Of a stretch of 64,000 nucleotides of DNA, positions 49,708 to 57,930 are shown in pieces. The notes beneath the pieces were generated by a model. That model saw only the letters and a program-made list of their open reading frames with translations, was not told the origin of the DNA and did not search any database. The stretch is from Solirubrobacter deserti. GTDB lineage: Bacteria; Actinomycetota; Thermoleophilia; Solirubrobacterales; Solirubrobacteraceae. The number at the start of each line of letters is the position of its first letter. Position 1 is the stretch's first letter. Position numbers and translations under genes: made by a program. The stretch spans positions 434,001-498,000 of the forward strand of contig NZ_QPKJ02000001.1 of NCBI RefSeq assembly GCF_003344625.1, read 5' to 3'.

Positions 49708-51143
49708 GATCGATGCTCCCGTTGCAGCACGGAGTGGCGGCGGCCGTACAGGAAGTAGAACGCGATGCCGATCGCCAGCCAGATGCCGAAGCGCCACCAA
49801 GTCGCGGCGGGCAGCTCCTGCATGAGGTAGATGATCAGCCCGACGCCGATCAGGGGGAAGATCGGGACGGGCCACGCGAGCGGCACGCGGAACGGCCGCT
49901 CCATGTCGGGATGCGTGATGCGCAGGATCACGACGCCGATGTTCACCAGCAGGAAGGCGAACAGCGTGCCGATGTTCACCAGCTGGACGATCTCGCTCAG
50001 CGGCACGAACGCGGCGAGCGCGGCGATGAACACGCCCAGGCCGATCGTGAGCTTGGCCGGCGTGCCCGTGCGGGGGTTGACCTTGGCGATGTTGCGCGGC
50101 ATCAGGCCGTCGCGGGCCATGGCGAAAAAGATGCGGGTCTGGCCGTAGAAGATCGTCAACAGCACCGAGGTGATCGCGACCAACGCGCCGAGCGCCACGA
50201 TGCTCGCGCCCCAGCTGATGCCGGCGCCCTCGTCGAGCGCGGCGGCGAGCGGCGCTTCGGACTCCTGCAGCGCCTTGGCGTCCAGCGAGCCGACCGCGGC
50301 GATCGAGACGAGGATGTAGACGATCGTGCAGATGATCAGCGAGCCGATGATCGCGATCGGCAGGTCGCGCCGGGGCTGCCTGGCTTCCTCGGCGCCCGTG
50401 GAGACCGCGTCGAACCCGATGTAGGCGAAGAAGATCACCGCCGCGGCGCTGACGACGCCGTTCACGCCTTCCGGCGCGAACGGGGACAGGTTGTCGGCGC
50501 TGAACGCCGTCGCGAACGCGACGACGATGAAGAACGCGAGGATCAGCAGCTTGAAGATGACCATGAAGAAGTTGGCCTTCGCGGTCTCCCGCACGCCGCG
50601 CACGAGCAGGAACGTCACGCACGCGACGATCACCACCGCCGGCAGGTTCACGGTCCCGCCCTCCTCGGGCGGGTTCGCGATCGATTCCGGCAGCGCGAAG
50701 CCGAATGTGTTGTCCAGGAACTCGTTGAGGTTGCCTCCCCAGCCGACGGCCACGGCCGCGACGGCCACGCCGTACTCGAGGATCAGGTCCCAGCCGATGA
50801 TCCACGCGACCAGCTCGCCGAGCGTCGCGTAGGCGTACGTGTAGGCCGAACCGGACACAGGGATCGACGACGCGAGCTCGGCGTAGCACAGGGCCGAGAA
50901 CACGCACGTGACCGCCGCCAGCACGAAGGACAGGATCACCGCGGGCCCGGCGAGGCCGATGCCCTCGCCGATGACGACGAAGATGCCCGTGCCGATGACG
51001 GCGCCGATCCCCAGCGCGGTCAGGTCGAGCGCCCCGACCGCCCGCTTGAGGCCGCCCTCCTCCGCGCCGGCCTCGGTGTCAGCGATCAGGCGCGAATGGT
51101 CCTTGACCGCGAACGGTCCGGTCGTGCTTCGGCTTGCCCCCAT
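49704..51143 (-). CDS. APC-family amino-acid permease
   Basis: 479 residues from ATG 51143, chosen because AGGGGG lies seven bases upstream; an open frame continues 30 codons further. About 12 hydrophobic segments; the consensus GIGAVIGTGIFVVIGE in segment 1, AALCYAELAS-like FSALCYAELASSIPVSGSAY and FFAYIGFDAVSTGAEEARQP in segment 6 identify the cationic amino-acid transporter-like APC subgroup. Substrate unknown. Coupled to the universal stress protein gene. Confidence 0.93.
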   Translation of the reverse strand: MGASRSTTGPFAVKDHSRLIADTEAGAEEGGLKRAVGALDLTALGIGAVIGTGIFVVIGEGIGLAGPAVILSFVLAAVTCVFSALCYAELASSIPVSGSAYTYAYATLGELVAWIIGWDLILEYGVAVAAVAVGWGGNLNEFLDNTFGFALPESIANPPEEGGTVNLPAVVIVACVTFLLVRGVRETAKANFFMVIFKLLILAFFIVVAFATAFSADNLSPFAPEGVNGVVSAAAVIFFAYIGFDAVSTGAEEARQPRRDLPIAIIGSLIICTIVYILVSIAAVGSLDAKALQESEAPLAAALDEGAGISWGASIVALGALVAITSVLLTIFYGQTRIFFAMARDGLMPRNIAKVNPRTGTPAKLTIGLGVFIAALAAFVPLSEIVQLVNIGTLFAFLLVNIGVVILRITHPDMERPFRVPLAWPVPIFPLIGVGLIIYLMQELPAATWWRFGIWLAIGIAFYFLYGRRHSVLQREHRS

Positions 51144-51150
51144 GCCACGT

Positions 51151-51156
51151 CCCCCT
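51151..51156 (-). promoter_or_regulatory. Ribosome binding site deciding the permease start
   Basis: AGGGGG on the minus strand, seven bases before ATG 51143. Confidence 0.65.
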
Positions 51157-51226
51157 GTGGTCGCGTAAACGGACCTTAAACAACCCGTCGGCGTCGCGTC
51201 TTCCCCGCACGCCAGACTTTTCAGTC

Positions 51227-53320
51227 GTGCCACCGACCGCGTTCGCCAGCTCCGACCCGCTTCCCGAGGGCGGCCGCCCGCGCATGCCGCGCCCCAGCCG
51301 GCTGGAGCACGCGCTGGATCTGCCGGGCGAGAAGGCCGAGAAGGCGGGGGAGAAGCTCGGCCTGACGAGCATCGCCGCGCTGCTGGATCACATCCCGCGC
51401 GACCGCCGCGCCGCGCGCACGATCGGGGACCTCGTCGAGGGCGAGACGGCGACCGTCGTCGTCGAAGTGTTGAGCATCACCAGCCGACAGGTGCGCCGGC
51501 GCGGGATGAAGCCGCTGGTCTCCGCGCGCGTCTCCGACGAGACCGGCACCATGGGCGTCACGTTCTTCAACCAGCCGTGGCTGGAGCGCCGCTACCGCCC
51601 CGGCACCCGGCTCCTGCTGACCGGCAAGTACCAGGGCCAGCGCGGCTTCCGCGTCAACGAGCACGCCGAGACGGGCGAGCTGGTGTCCACCGGCGAGGAC
51701 ATGGCGACCTACCCGGCGTCCGAGGGCCTCACGTCCGTGCAGATCGCCGCGCTCGCCCACGAGCACCGGGCCGAGATGCGCAACGTGCTGGACCCGCTGC
51801 CCGCCCGCATCCGCGCGCTCGAGCGGCTGCCGGACCGCTGGGCCGCCGTCGACGCCGCCCACTTCGGCGATCAGGAGGGCGGAAGACGACGGCTCGCGTT
51901 CGACGAGTTCCTGCTGCTGCAGATCGCGCTGCTGCGCCGGCGCGCCCGCCGCCGCGAAGGCGCGCGCGCCGAACCGCTGCAACCGCCGGCCGCGCTCACC
52001 GCCCGCTGGCTGAAGGACTCGCTGCCGTTCACGCCCACGGGCGATCAGTCGAAGGCGATGGCGACGATCGACGAGGACGTCGCCTCCGACCGCCCGATGC
52101 AGCGCCTGCTGATGGGGGAGGTCGGCTCCGGCAAGACCGTCGTCGCGCTGTACGCGATGCTGCGCGCGGTCGAGTCCGGCGGCCAGGCCGCGCTGATGGC
52201 GCCCACGGAGACGCTCGCCGAGCAGCACTTCGCCACGCTCCAGAAGCTCATGCCGGGCGAGCTCGTGCAGGCCGCGCTGCTGACCGGCTCCACGCCGCAG
52301 GGCCGCCGCACCGACCTGCTCGGCAAGCTCGCGTCCGGCGAGCTGAAGATCCTCGTCGGCACGCACGCGCTGATCGAGGACGCCGTGGAGTTCGACCGCC
52401 TGCTCGTCGCGGTCGTGGACGAGCAGCACCGCTTCGGCGTCAACCAGCGCCGCAAGCTGGACCGCAAGGCGCCCGCCGGGATGGCGCCGCACATCCTGCA
52501 CATGACCGCGACGCCGATCCCGCGCACGCTCGCGCTCACCGCCTACGGCGACCTCGACGTCACCTCCCTGCACGAGCTGCCCGCCGGCCGGCGCCCGATC
52601 GACACCCACGTCGCCGCCACCGACAACGAGCGCGCCCGCGCCTACGAGCGCATCCGCGAGGAGCTCGACAAGGGCCGCCAGGCGTTCGTCGTCTGCCCGC
52701 TCGTCGAGGAGTCCGAGGCGCTGCAGGCCCGCGCCGCCACCGCCGAGTTCGAGCGCCTGCGCGGCGGCGAGCTCAAGGACTACCGCGTCGTGCTCATGCA
52801 CGGCCAGATGCGCCCGCGCGAGAAGCAGGAGGCGATGGCGCAGTTCGCGAGCGGCGGCGCCGACGTGCTCGTCGCGACGACCGTGATCGAGGTCGGCATC
52901 GACGTCCCGAACGCGACCGTGATGCTCGTCGAGGACGCCGAGCGCTACGGCCTCTCCCAGCTGCACCAGCTGCGCGGGCGGATCGGGCGCGGCCAACACG
53001 ACTCGCTGTGCCTGCTCTTCGGGCCCAAGGAATCGCGGCGCCTGCAGGCGATGCACCAGCACTCCGACGGCTTCCGCCTGGCCGAGATCGACCTCGAGCT
53101 GCGCGGCGAGGGGGAGATGCTCGGCGTGCGCCAGTCCGGTCTGCAGGCGTTCAAGTTCGCGCGCCTGCCCGAGGATGTCGAGCTGCTCGAGCGCGCCCGC
53201 CGTCACGCCCGCGAGATCCAGGACGCAGATCCCGAGCTGCTGCAGCCCGAGCACGCGCTGATCGAGGACGCGATCCTGCGCACCTACGGCGCCGACGCCC
53301 TCGAGCCGATCCCGGCCTGA
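51227..53320 (+). CDS. recG: ATP-dependent DNA helicase RecG
   Basis: Branch-migration helicase for stalled forks and recombination intermediates. 697 residues from GTG 51227; ATG 51284 is an equally possible start that removes 19 non-conserved residues. Wedge (OB) domain about 60-170 (SARVSDETGTMGVTFFNQPW), Walker A GEVGSGKTVVAL near 298, motif II VVDEQHRFG near 397, motif III MTATPIPRTL, and motif VI QLRGRIGRGQHDSLC. It stands after the usp/permease pair instead of directly after the DAK2 gene. Confidence 0.95.
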   Translation: MPPTAFASSDPLPEGGRPRMPRPSRLEHALDLPGEKAEKAGEKLGLTSIAALLDHIPRDRRAARTIGDLVEGETATVVVEVLSITSRQVRRRGMKPLVSARVSDETGTMGVTFFNQPWLERRYRPGTRLLLTGKYQGQRGFRVNEHAETGELVSTGEDMATYPASEGLTSVQIAALAHEHRAEMRNVLDPLPARIRALERLPDRWAAVDAAHFGDQEGGRRRLAFDEFLLLQIALLRRRARRREGARAEPLQPPAALTARWLKDSLPFTPTGDQSKAMATIDEDVASDRPMQRLLMGEVGSGKTVVALYAMLRAVESGGQAALMAPTETLAEQHFATLQKLMPGELVQAALLTGSTPQGRRTDLLGKLASGELKILVGTHALIEDAVEFDRLLVAVVDEQHRFGVNQRRKLDRKAPAGMAPHILHMTATPIPRTLALTAYGDLDVTSLHELPAGRRPIDTHVAATDNERARAYERIREELDKGRQAFVVCPLVEESEALQARAATAEFERLRGGELKDYRVVLMHGQMRPREKQEAMAQFASGGADVLVATTVIEVGIDVPNATVMLVEDAERYGLSQLHQLRGRIGRGQHDSLCLLFGPKESRRLQAMHQHSDGFRLAEIDLELRGEGEMLGVRQSGLQAFKFARLPEDVELLERARRHAREIQDADPELLQPEHALIEDAILRTYGADALEPIPA

Positions 53321-53441
53321 ACGGCGCTCGCGCGCTCCGGGATCACTTCCCGGTTCGGGTCAGGACGCGCTGCCAATGTCACGGTCCGTTCTCGCCCCTC
53401 CGTGCACGGAAAGTGCCCGGGTGCAGGGGTAGCGAGCGCAC

Positions 53442-53942
53442 ATGCGCAATCGCCCCTTTGCCGCCGCCGTCGCGGCCCTCGCCCTCGCAGCGCCCGCCAC
53501 CGCCTCCGCGCGTCCCATGGACTTCCCGGAGGACCGCTCCTTCGTGGTCAACGCCGCACACTCGAACCTGGCCGAGATCGCCACCGGCCGGCTCGCCCTG
53601 CGCGAGAGCGATGACACCGCCGTGCGCGCCTTCGCGCGGCGCATGATCACCGACCACACCGCCGCCCAGGCGAAGCTGCGCGCCGTCGCCCGCGCGTGGG
53701 ACACGCGCCTGCCCAGCCGCCCGTCCCCGACCCAGCGCCGCGACGCCGCCCGGCTCGCCGCGCTCGAGGGCGAGGCGTTCGACCGCGCCTACCTGCGCCG
53801 CCAGATCGTCGCCCACCGCCAGACGCTCGGCATCTGCCTGCTGGAGATCGACGCCGGCCGCGTGGCCAACGTCCGCGCCTACGCCGCGGAGACCGCGCCG
53901 GTCGTCCGCACGCACCTCACCCTGGCGAAGGCCACGCGCTAG
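53442..53942 (+). CDS. Secreted DUF4142 protein
   Basis: 166 residues with a signal peptide (AAAVAALALAAPATASA, cleavage about residue 23). The mature part is the helical DUF4142 fold: AAHSNLAEIATGRLAL, VRAFARRMITDHTAAQAKL and YLRRQIVAHRQTL with conserved His residues. Function of the family is not established; a ferritin-like bundle is predicted for it. A TAGCGA hexamer lies six bases before the ATG. Its stop shares CTAG with the convergent small gene (53939-53942). Confidence 0.85.
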   Translation: MRNRPFAAAVAALALAAPATASARPMDFPEDRSFVVNAAHSNLAEIATGRLALRESDDTAVRAFARRMITDHTAAQAKLRAVARAWDTRLPSRPSPTQRRDAARLAALEGEAFDRAYLRRQIVAHRQTLGICLLEIDAGRVANVRAYAAETAPVVRTHLTLAKATR

Positions 53943-54289
53943 AGCACCGACCACTGCCACAGCCGCACGCAGCCGCTCAGCTCGGACGGCGGAACGACTT
54001 CAGCCGAGTAGCTGTCGATCAGCCGCGCATCCCAGCACGAGCGGTTGCGGGCGGTGACGGCATAGGTCGCGCCGCCGCCGGAGTCGTCGTAGACCATGCA
54101 ACGCGTCAGCGCGGGCGTGCACTCCGTGCCGGCGATGAGCCCGAACGCCGCCACGTTGTCGACCGAGACCTCGAGCGAGCGCTCGTCCATCGGCGCCCGG
54201 ATCACCGTCCGCGCCGCCAGCGCGAACCAGGCGAACGCGAAGGGCGCGGACGCGACCAGGGCGACGATCCAGATCATCCGCGTGCGCAT
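53939..54289 (-). CDS. Small membrane-anchored protein of unknown function
   Basis: 116 residues with an N-terminal hydrophobic segment (MIWIVALVASAPFAFAWFALAA) and an outside domain with four Cys (GTECTPALTRCMVYDD, RSCWDARLI, ELSGCVRLW), perhaps two disulfides. No family recognised. TAGGCT lies ten bases before the ATG and codon use looks normal, supporting a real gene. It is divergent from the VOC gene and shares the palindrome at 54305-54321. Confidence 0.65.
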   Translation of the reverse strand: MRTRMIWIVALVASAPFAFAWFALAARTVIRAPMDERSLEVSVDNVAAFGLIAGTECTPALTRCMVYDDSGGGATYAVTARNRSCWDARLIDSYSAEVVPPSELSGCVRLWQWSVL

Positions 54290-54299
54290 GCGGCGCGAA

Positions 54300-54305
54300 A
54301 GCCTA
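54300..54305 (-). promoter_or_regulatory. -10 element of the small membrane protein gene
   Basis: TAGGCT ten bases before ATG 54289, touching the left arm of the palindrome at 54305. Confidence 0.45.
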
Positions 54306-54321
54306 AGGGGTCTGACCCTTT
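54305..54321. repeat. Palindrome between divergent -10 elements
   Basis: AAGGGGTC-T-GACCCTTT: eight-base arms (one G-T pair) around a single T. It lies exactly between the two divergent -10 hexamers, an operator-like position. The same GGGGTCTGACCC-type string is, from memory, frequent in intergenic DNA of many GC-rich bacteria, where translated it reads KGSDP. Confidence 0.6.
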
Positions 54322-54326
54322 ATCTT
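54321..54326 (+). promoter_or_regulatory. -10 element of the VOC-family gene
   Basis: TATCTT seven bases before GTG 54334, favouring GTG 54334 over TTG 54325 as start. Confidence 0.5.
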
Positions 54327-54333
54327 GCGCGGC

Positions 54334-55392
54334 GTGCGGCTGACGCTCGACCACGTCATCCTGCGCGCCGCGGACCCGGCCGCGGCGCTCGACGAGCTGG
54401 TCGCGCGGACCGGCGCGCCCGTGCTCGTCCCGGTGCGGGACGCAGGCCCGTTCACGTCCGGGATCGTGCGGGCGAGCGTGGACATCGAGCTGCTCAAGAT
54501 CGGCAGCACACCGCCGCCGCACGTGCTCGGCTACGGCCTGGGCTTCACCGTTGACGTTCCGCTCACGCAGGCCAACAAGGCGCTCCGGAAGGCGGGCTTC
54601 CCGACGTCCGGGACGACCGTCGCCACCGCCAACGGGCGCACGTGGGCGGCGGTCCAGGTCCACGGCCTGCTGCCGGACCCGTTCCCGCTGCCGGTGACCA
54701 AGAAGGCGCCCAAGCCGAGCGACCGCGTCGCCGAGCAGCTTGCCGCGTGGCTGACCAAGATCCCGGCGGTGGGTCGGATGGCGACCCGCAAGCCGGGGTC
54801 CTCGATGGTCGTCGTGACCGAGTACCGCTTCGACGCCGACGCGTGGCGCGCCACGGCCGGCACCGGGCCGACCGTCGTCAAGGTCGAGGTCGGTGCGCGC
54901 AGCCCGAACTGGGCGAAGTTGCCGCTCGAGCCCGGCCCGCTCACGGTCTCCACCGACCTGGAGCCGGGCGTGCGCCGGATCGTCCTCGAGGGCGCGGGCA
55001 CGCCGTTCACGCTCGGCGACGTGGAGTTCGCGTACGCCGCCGACCCCGCCGAGGCCGACGCCCGCAAGCTCGTTGCCATGGCGGAACGCATGCCGCGCCC
55101 GCTCCCGGACGCAGTCGTGGCCGGGCTCGTCCGCGTGCTGCGCTTCTTCCCGCAGGCACCGGACCCCGAGCACTGGCCGCAGACCTGGGTCCGCGCCGCG
55201 CGCCTGCTCGAGCCCGCCCAGCTGGACCCGGTCGCCCGCGGCGAGCAGCGCGCCTACCTGACCGCGCTGGGCGCGCTCAAGCTCGCCCAGGCCGGCTACA
55301 GCGGACCGCTGATCGACCGCTGGCTCAACGAGGAGCGCGACTACCCGAGCCTGACCGAGGCCGAGCGGGCCGCGCTCAAGCGGGCGGGTTGA
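54334..55392 (+). CDS. VOC/glyoxalase-like protein with helical C-terminal domain
   Basis: 352 residues from GTG 54334 (VRLTLDHVILRAADPAAALDEL). The first ~110 residues have the glyoxalase-like beta-alpha-beta start LDHVILRAAD; a second related module follows around RMATRKPGSSMVVVTEYRF. The last ~110 residues are helical and charged without a recognised family. Metal ligands are not obvious beyond the first His. Function unknown. The end overlaps the convergent RraA gene by 17 bases. Confidence 0.75.
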   Translation: MRLTLDHVILRAADPAAALDELVARTGAPVLVPVRDAGPFTSGIVRASVDIELLKIGSTPPPHVLGYGLGFTVDVPLTQANKALRKAGFPTSGTTVATANGRTWAAVQVHGLLPDPFPLPVTKKAPKPSDRVAEQLAAWLTKIPAVGRMATRKPGSSMVVVTEYRFDADAWRATAGTGPTVVKVEVGARSPNWAKLPLEPGPLTVSTDLEPGVRRIVLEGAGTPFTLGDVEFAYAADPAEADARKLVAMAERMPRPLPDAVVAGLVRVLRFFPQAPDPEHWPQTWVRAARLLEPAQLDPVARGEQRAYLTALGALKLAQAGYSGPLIDRWLNEERDYPSLTEAERAALKRAG

Positions 55393-56023
55393 TCGCGAGC
55401 GAGGACGCCTCGCCGGCCTGCAGGCGGGCGACGTGCTCGCGCAGGTTCGTCATCGCCAGCAGGTCCTCGCCGCGCCGGATCCCGCCGAGCACCTCGTCCT
55501 CGAGCGCCTCGATCTCCTTCGCCCGCGCCAGGCACGCCTCCAGCTGCTCACGCGGGGCGATCACGATTCCGTCCTCGTCGGCGAGCACGAGCTCACCCGG
55601 CGTCACGCGCACACCGCCGAACAGGATCGGTCCGCCCACGCGCGGCGCGACGTCGCTGCGGCCCGCCATCGGCACCGTCCCGCGTGCCCACAGCGGGAGC
55701 TCGGGCGGGAGCCCGGCGCGGTCGCGCACGTAGCCGTCGACGACGATCCCGCCGAGCCGGCGGCGGTGCGCCTCGCTCGCGAGCAGCTCGCCGAGCGCCG
55801 CCAGCGGCGCGCCGCCCGCCTGCACGACGAGCACGTCGCCGGGCGAAGCCTCACCGATCGCCCACAGCACCGACAGGAACTCGCCCGCCGCGACCACGGT
55901 GTAGGCCGGGCCGCACAGGCGCGCCGCGGGCGTCAGCGGGCGGATCGCGGGATCGACGACCGGCAGCGACTTGTCGACGTCGCACAGCGTGCTGACGGGC
56001 AACCGAGCGAGGGCTTCATCCAT
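55376..56023 (-). CDS. RraA-family protein (HMG/CHA aldolase-like)
   Basis: 215 residues from ATG 56023 (MDEALARLPVSTLCDV). The family core is visible: LCGPAYTVVAAGEFLSVLWAI, PGDVLVVQAGG, LGGIVVDGYVRD with the Asp/Arg pair of the aldolase site, and LADEDGIVIAP. Relatives are 4-hydroxy-4-methyl-2-oxoglutarate aldolases or RNase-binding RraA; metal-dependent aldolase is more likely in an organism without RNase E regulation of the enteric kind (inference). TACCCT precedes the ATG by seven bases. Confidence 0.9.
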   Translation of the reverse strand: MDEALARLPVSTLCDVDKSLPVVDPAIRPLTPAARLCGPAYTVVAAGEFLSVLWAIGEASPGDVLVVQAGGAPLAALGELLASEAHRRRLGGIVVDGYVRDRAGLPPELPLWARGTVPMAGRSDVAPRVGGPILFGGVRVTPGELVLADEDGIVIAPREQLEACLARAKEIEALEDEVLGGIRRGEDLLAMTNLREHVARLQAGEASSLAINPPA

Positions 56024-56030
56024 GCGGTCG

Positions 56031-56036
56031 AGGGTA
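56031..56036 (-). promoter_or_regulatory. Leaderless -10 element of the RraA-family gene
   Basis: TACCCT followed by CGACCGC and ATG 56023; no ribosome binding site. Confidence 0.45.
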
Positions 56037-56047
56037 TATGCGCCCTC

Positions 56048-56428
56048 GTGTGGTGCGGCGCCCTGGCCGAGGACTCGCGCGTGCTGTGGACGATCGCCGG
56101 GACGGTCGCGTTCCTCGCCCTGCTCGTCGTCCCGCTCGTGCTGATCGCCCGTGGCCGCGGCGTGCGCGGCCCGCTCGTGCTCACGTGGGTCGCCGCGTCC
56201 GTGCTCGCCGCGCTCGCCTGGGTGCTCGCCGAAGGCGTGTGGGCGTTCGCGTTCACCGTCCCGGCCGGGCTCGCCCTCGGCCTCGCGGTCTCCCGGATCG
56301 AGGACCGCCGGAGCCCGGGGTCGTTCGCGCTCGTCGGTGGCTTCGGCGGCGCGGGCTGGGTCGCGATCCTGGCGGCGCTCGTGCTCGCGGTGTCCGCCGC
56401 GACGGGCACGTGCTTGGATCATCTGTGA
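56048..56428 (+). CDS. Small membrane protein of unknown function
   Basis: About 126 residues from GTG 56048; start uncertain because the frame is open upstream. Four hydrophobic segments are seen (TIAGTVAFLALLVVPLVLI, VLTWVAASVLAALAWVLA, FAFTVPAGLALGLAVS, AGWVAILAALVLAVSAA) with short charged loops. No family recognised. It lies directly before rsmD, whose GTG follows its stop with no gap, so it is probably expressed with that gene. Confidence 0.6.
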   Translation: MWCGALAEDSRVLWTIAGTVAFLALLVVPLVLIARGRGVRGPLVLTWVAASVLAALAWVLAEGVWAFAFTVPAGLALGLAVSRIEDRRSPGSFALVGGFGGAGWVAILAALVLAVSAATGTCLDHL

Positions 56429-56962
56429 GTGCGCGTGATCGCCGGCAACTACGGAGGGCGGACCCTCAAGGCCCCGCCCGGGGACGCCACGCGCCCGACG
56501 TCCGACCGGGTGCGCGAGGCGCTGTTCAGCATCCTCGGCACGCGGACCGAGGACGCGCGGGTGCTGGACCTGTTCGCGGGCAGCGGCGCGCTGGGGCTGG
56601 AGGCGCTGTCGCGCGGCGCCGAAAGCGTCACGTTCGTCGATGACGCGCACGCCGCCGTCAAGGTCATCCGGGCCAACCTCGAGGCGTTGAAGGCGCACGC
56701 CACGGTCAAGCGCGGGGACGCCCTCCGGTTGCTCACCACCGCATCCATCAGCGGCGAGCAATACGATCTTGTCTTCCTCGACCCGCCGTACCGTCATGCT
56801 GAGCGCCTCGCGCAGCCGCTGTCGGAGGCCCTCCCCGCCGTGCTGGCGCCCGGGGCGGTGGTGGTGGCCGAGAGCGACAGACGGGCGCCGCTCACGCTCA
56901 CCCTGCCCCTCACCGACGAACGCCGCTACGGCGACACCCTCATCCGCATCTATGGCCCCTGA
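56429..56962 (+). CDS. rsmD: 16S rRNA (guanine-966 N2)-methyltransferase RsmD
   Basis: 177 residues from GTG 56429 (VRVIAGNYGGRTLKAP). RsmD pattern: RPTSDRVREALFSIL, SAM motif LDLFAGSGALGLEAL near residue 46 and catalytic DPPY in LVFLDPPYRHA near 117-121. It methylates G966 of 16S rRNA. The stop lies 11 bases inside coaD; the rsmD-coaD pair is conserved across bacteria. Confidence 0.94.
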   Translation: MRVIAGNYGGRTLKAPPGDATRPTSDRVREALFSILGTRTEDARVLDLFAGSGALGLEALSRGAESVTFVDDAHAAVKVIRANLEALKAHATVKRGDALRLLTTASISGEQYDLVFLDPPYRHAERLAQPLSEALPAVLAPGAVVVAESDRRAPLTLTLPLTDERRYGDTLIRIYGP

Positions 56963-57449
56963 CCCGCGCATCGCCGTCTGCCCCGGCTCCTACGACCCGG
57001 TGACCAACGGCCACCTGGACATCATCTCGCGCGCGTCGGTGATGTTCGACGAGCTGATCGTGGCCGTCGTGAACGCGTCCGTGCGCAAGAGCAGGTCGGT
57101 GTTCAGCGCGGAGGATCGGATCGCGTTCATCGAGCGCGCGACCGCGCATCTGGGGAACGTGCGCGCGGTCCCGTTCGACAAGCTCGTCGTCGATTTCGCG
57201 CGCGAGCAGGGGGCGAAGGCGATCGTCAAAGGGCTGCGCGCGATCAGCGACTTCGAATACGAGTTGGAGATGAACCAGCTGAACCGTTCGCTGGCCTCCG
57301 ACGTGGAATCCATCTACCTCATGGCCTCACCGCAGTACAGTTTCCTGTCATCCAGCGGAGTCAAGGAGATCGCCACCTTCGGTGGCGACGTGTCGGGACT
57401 CGTACCTGAGGAGGTCGCCCGCCGCTTGCAGGAAGCGCTGGGGCGGTAG
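56952..57449 (+). CDS. coaD: Phosphopantetheine adenylyltransferase
   Basis: Penultimate step of coenzyme A synthesis, 165 residues from ATG 56952. Nucleotidyltransferase motif PGSYDPVTNGHLDII near residues 10-24 (the usual T/HxGH is TNGH), FDKLVVDFA, KGLRAISDFEYELEMNQLN and the C-terminal SFLSSSGVKEIA are all typical. Overlaps rsmD by 11 bases; the DivIVA-like gene follows by 16 bases. Confidence 0.96.
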   Translation: MAPDPRIAVCPGSYDPVTNGHLDIISRASVMFDELIVAVVNASVRKSRSVFSAEDRIAFIERATAHLGNVRAVPFDKLVVDFAREQGAKAIVKGLRAISDFEYELEMNQLNRSLASDVESIYLMASPQYSFLSSSGVKEIATFGGDVSGLVPEEVARRLQEALGR

Positions 57450-57465
57450 CGAAACGGGGAGCCAA

Positions 57466-57930
57466 ATGGACGTCCTGGTACTCATCGACAAGCTGGACGA
57501 CCTCGTCCACAACGCCAAAGCGGTCCCGCTGACGGACACCGTGCGCGTGGACAAAGAGGAGATCTACGACATCCTCGACCAGATGCGCGCCACGATCCCC
57601 GAGGAGATCAAGCAGGCGCGCTGGATCGTCAAGGAGCGCCAGGAGATGCTCGCCGAGGCCAAGCGCGAGGCCGAGCGCATCGTCAAGGAGGCGCGCGAGC
57701 GCCAGGAGCAGCTGGTCTCCCAGCAGGAAGTCACTCGCCAGGCCGAGCGCGCCGCGGAGGACATCATCGAGGACGCCCGCGCCCGCGAGCGCGAGATCCG
57801 GCTCGGCGCCGAGGACTACGCGGACGAGATCCTCAACACGCTCGAAGTGAACCTGTCCAAGTTCATCGCGGCCGTACAGCGCGGGCGCGAGCGGCTCCAA
57901 GGCCGCGACGAGCCGGCTGAAGTCTCCTGA
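57466..57930 (+). CDS. DivIVA-like coiled-coil protein (SepIVA-type candidate)
   Basis: 154 residues from ATG 57466, with GGGGAG five bases upstream. Short N-terminal region VLIDKLDDLVHNAKAVPLTDT followed by an almost continuous charged coiled coil (KERQEMLAEAKREAERIVKE onwards) to residue ~140. In mycobacteria the gene after coaD encodes SepIVA, a DivIVA-domain septation factor; size, coiled coil and position agree, so a septum or polar-growth role is likely but inferred mainly from synteny. Confidence 0.72.
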   Translation: MDVLVLIDKLDDLVHNAKAVPLTDTVRVDKEEIYDILDQMRATIPEEIKQARWIVKERQEMLAEAKREAERIVKEARERQEQLVSQQEVTRQAERAAEDIIEDARAREREIRLGAEDYADEILNTLEVNLSKFIAAVQRGRERLQGRDEPAEVS

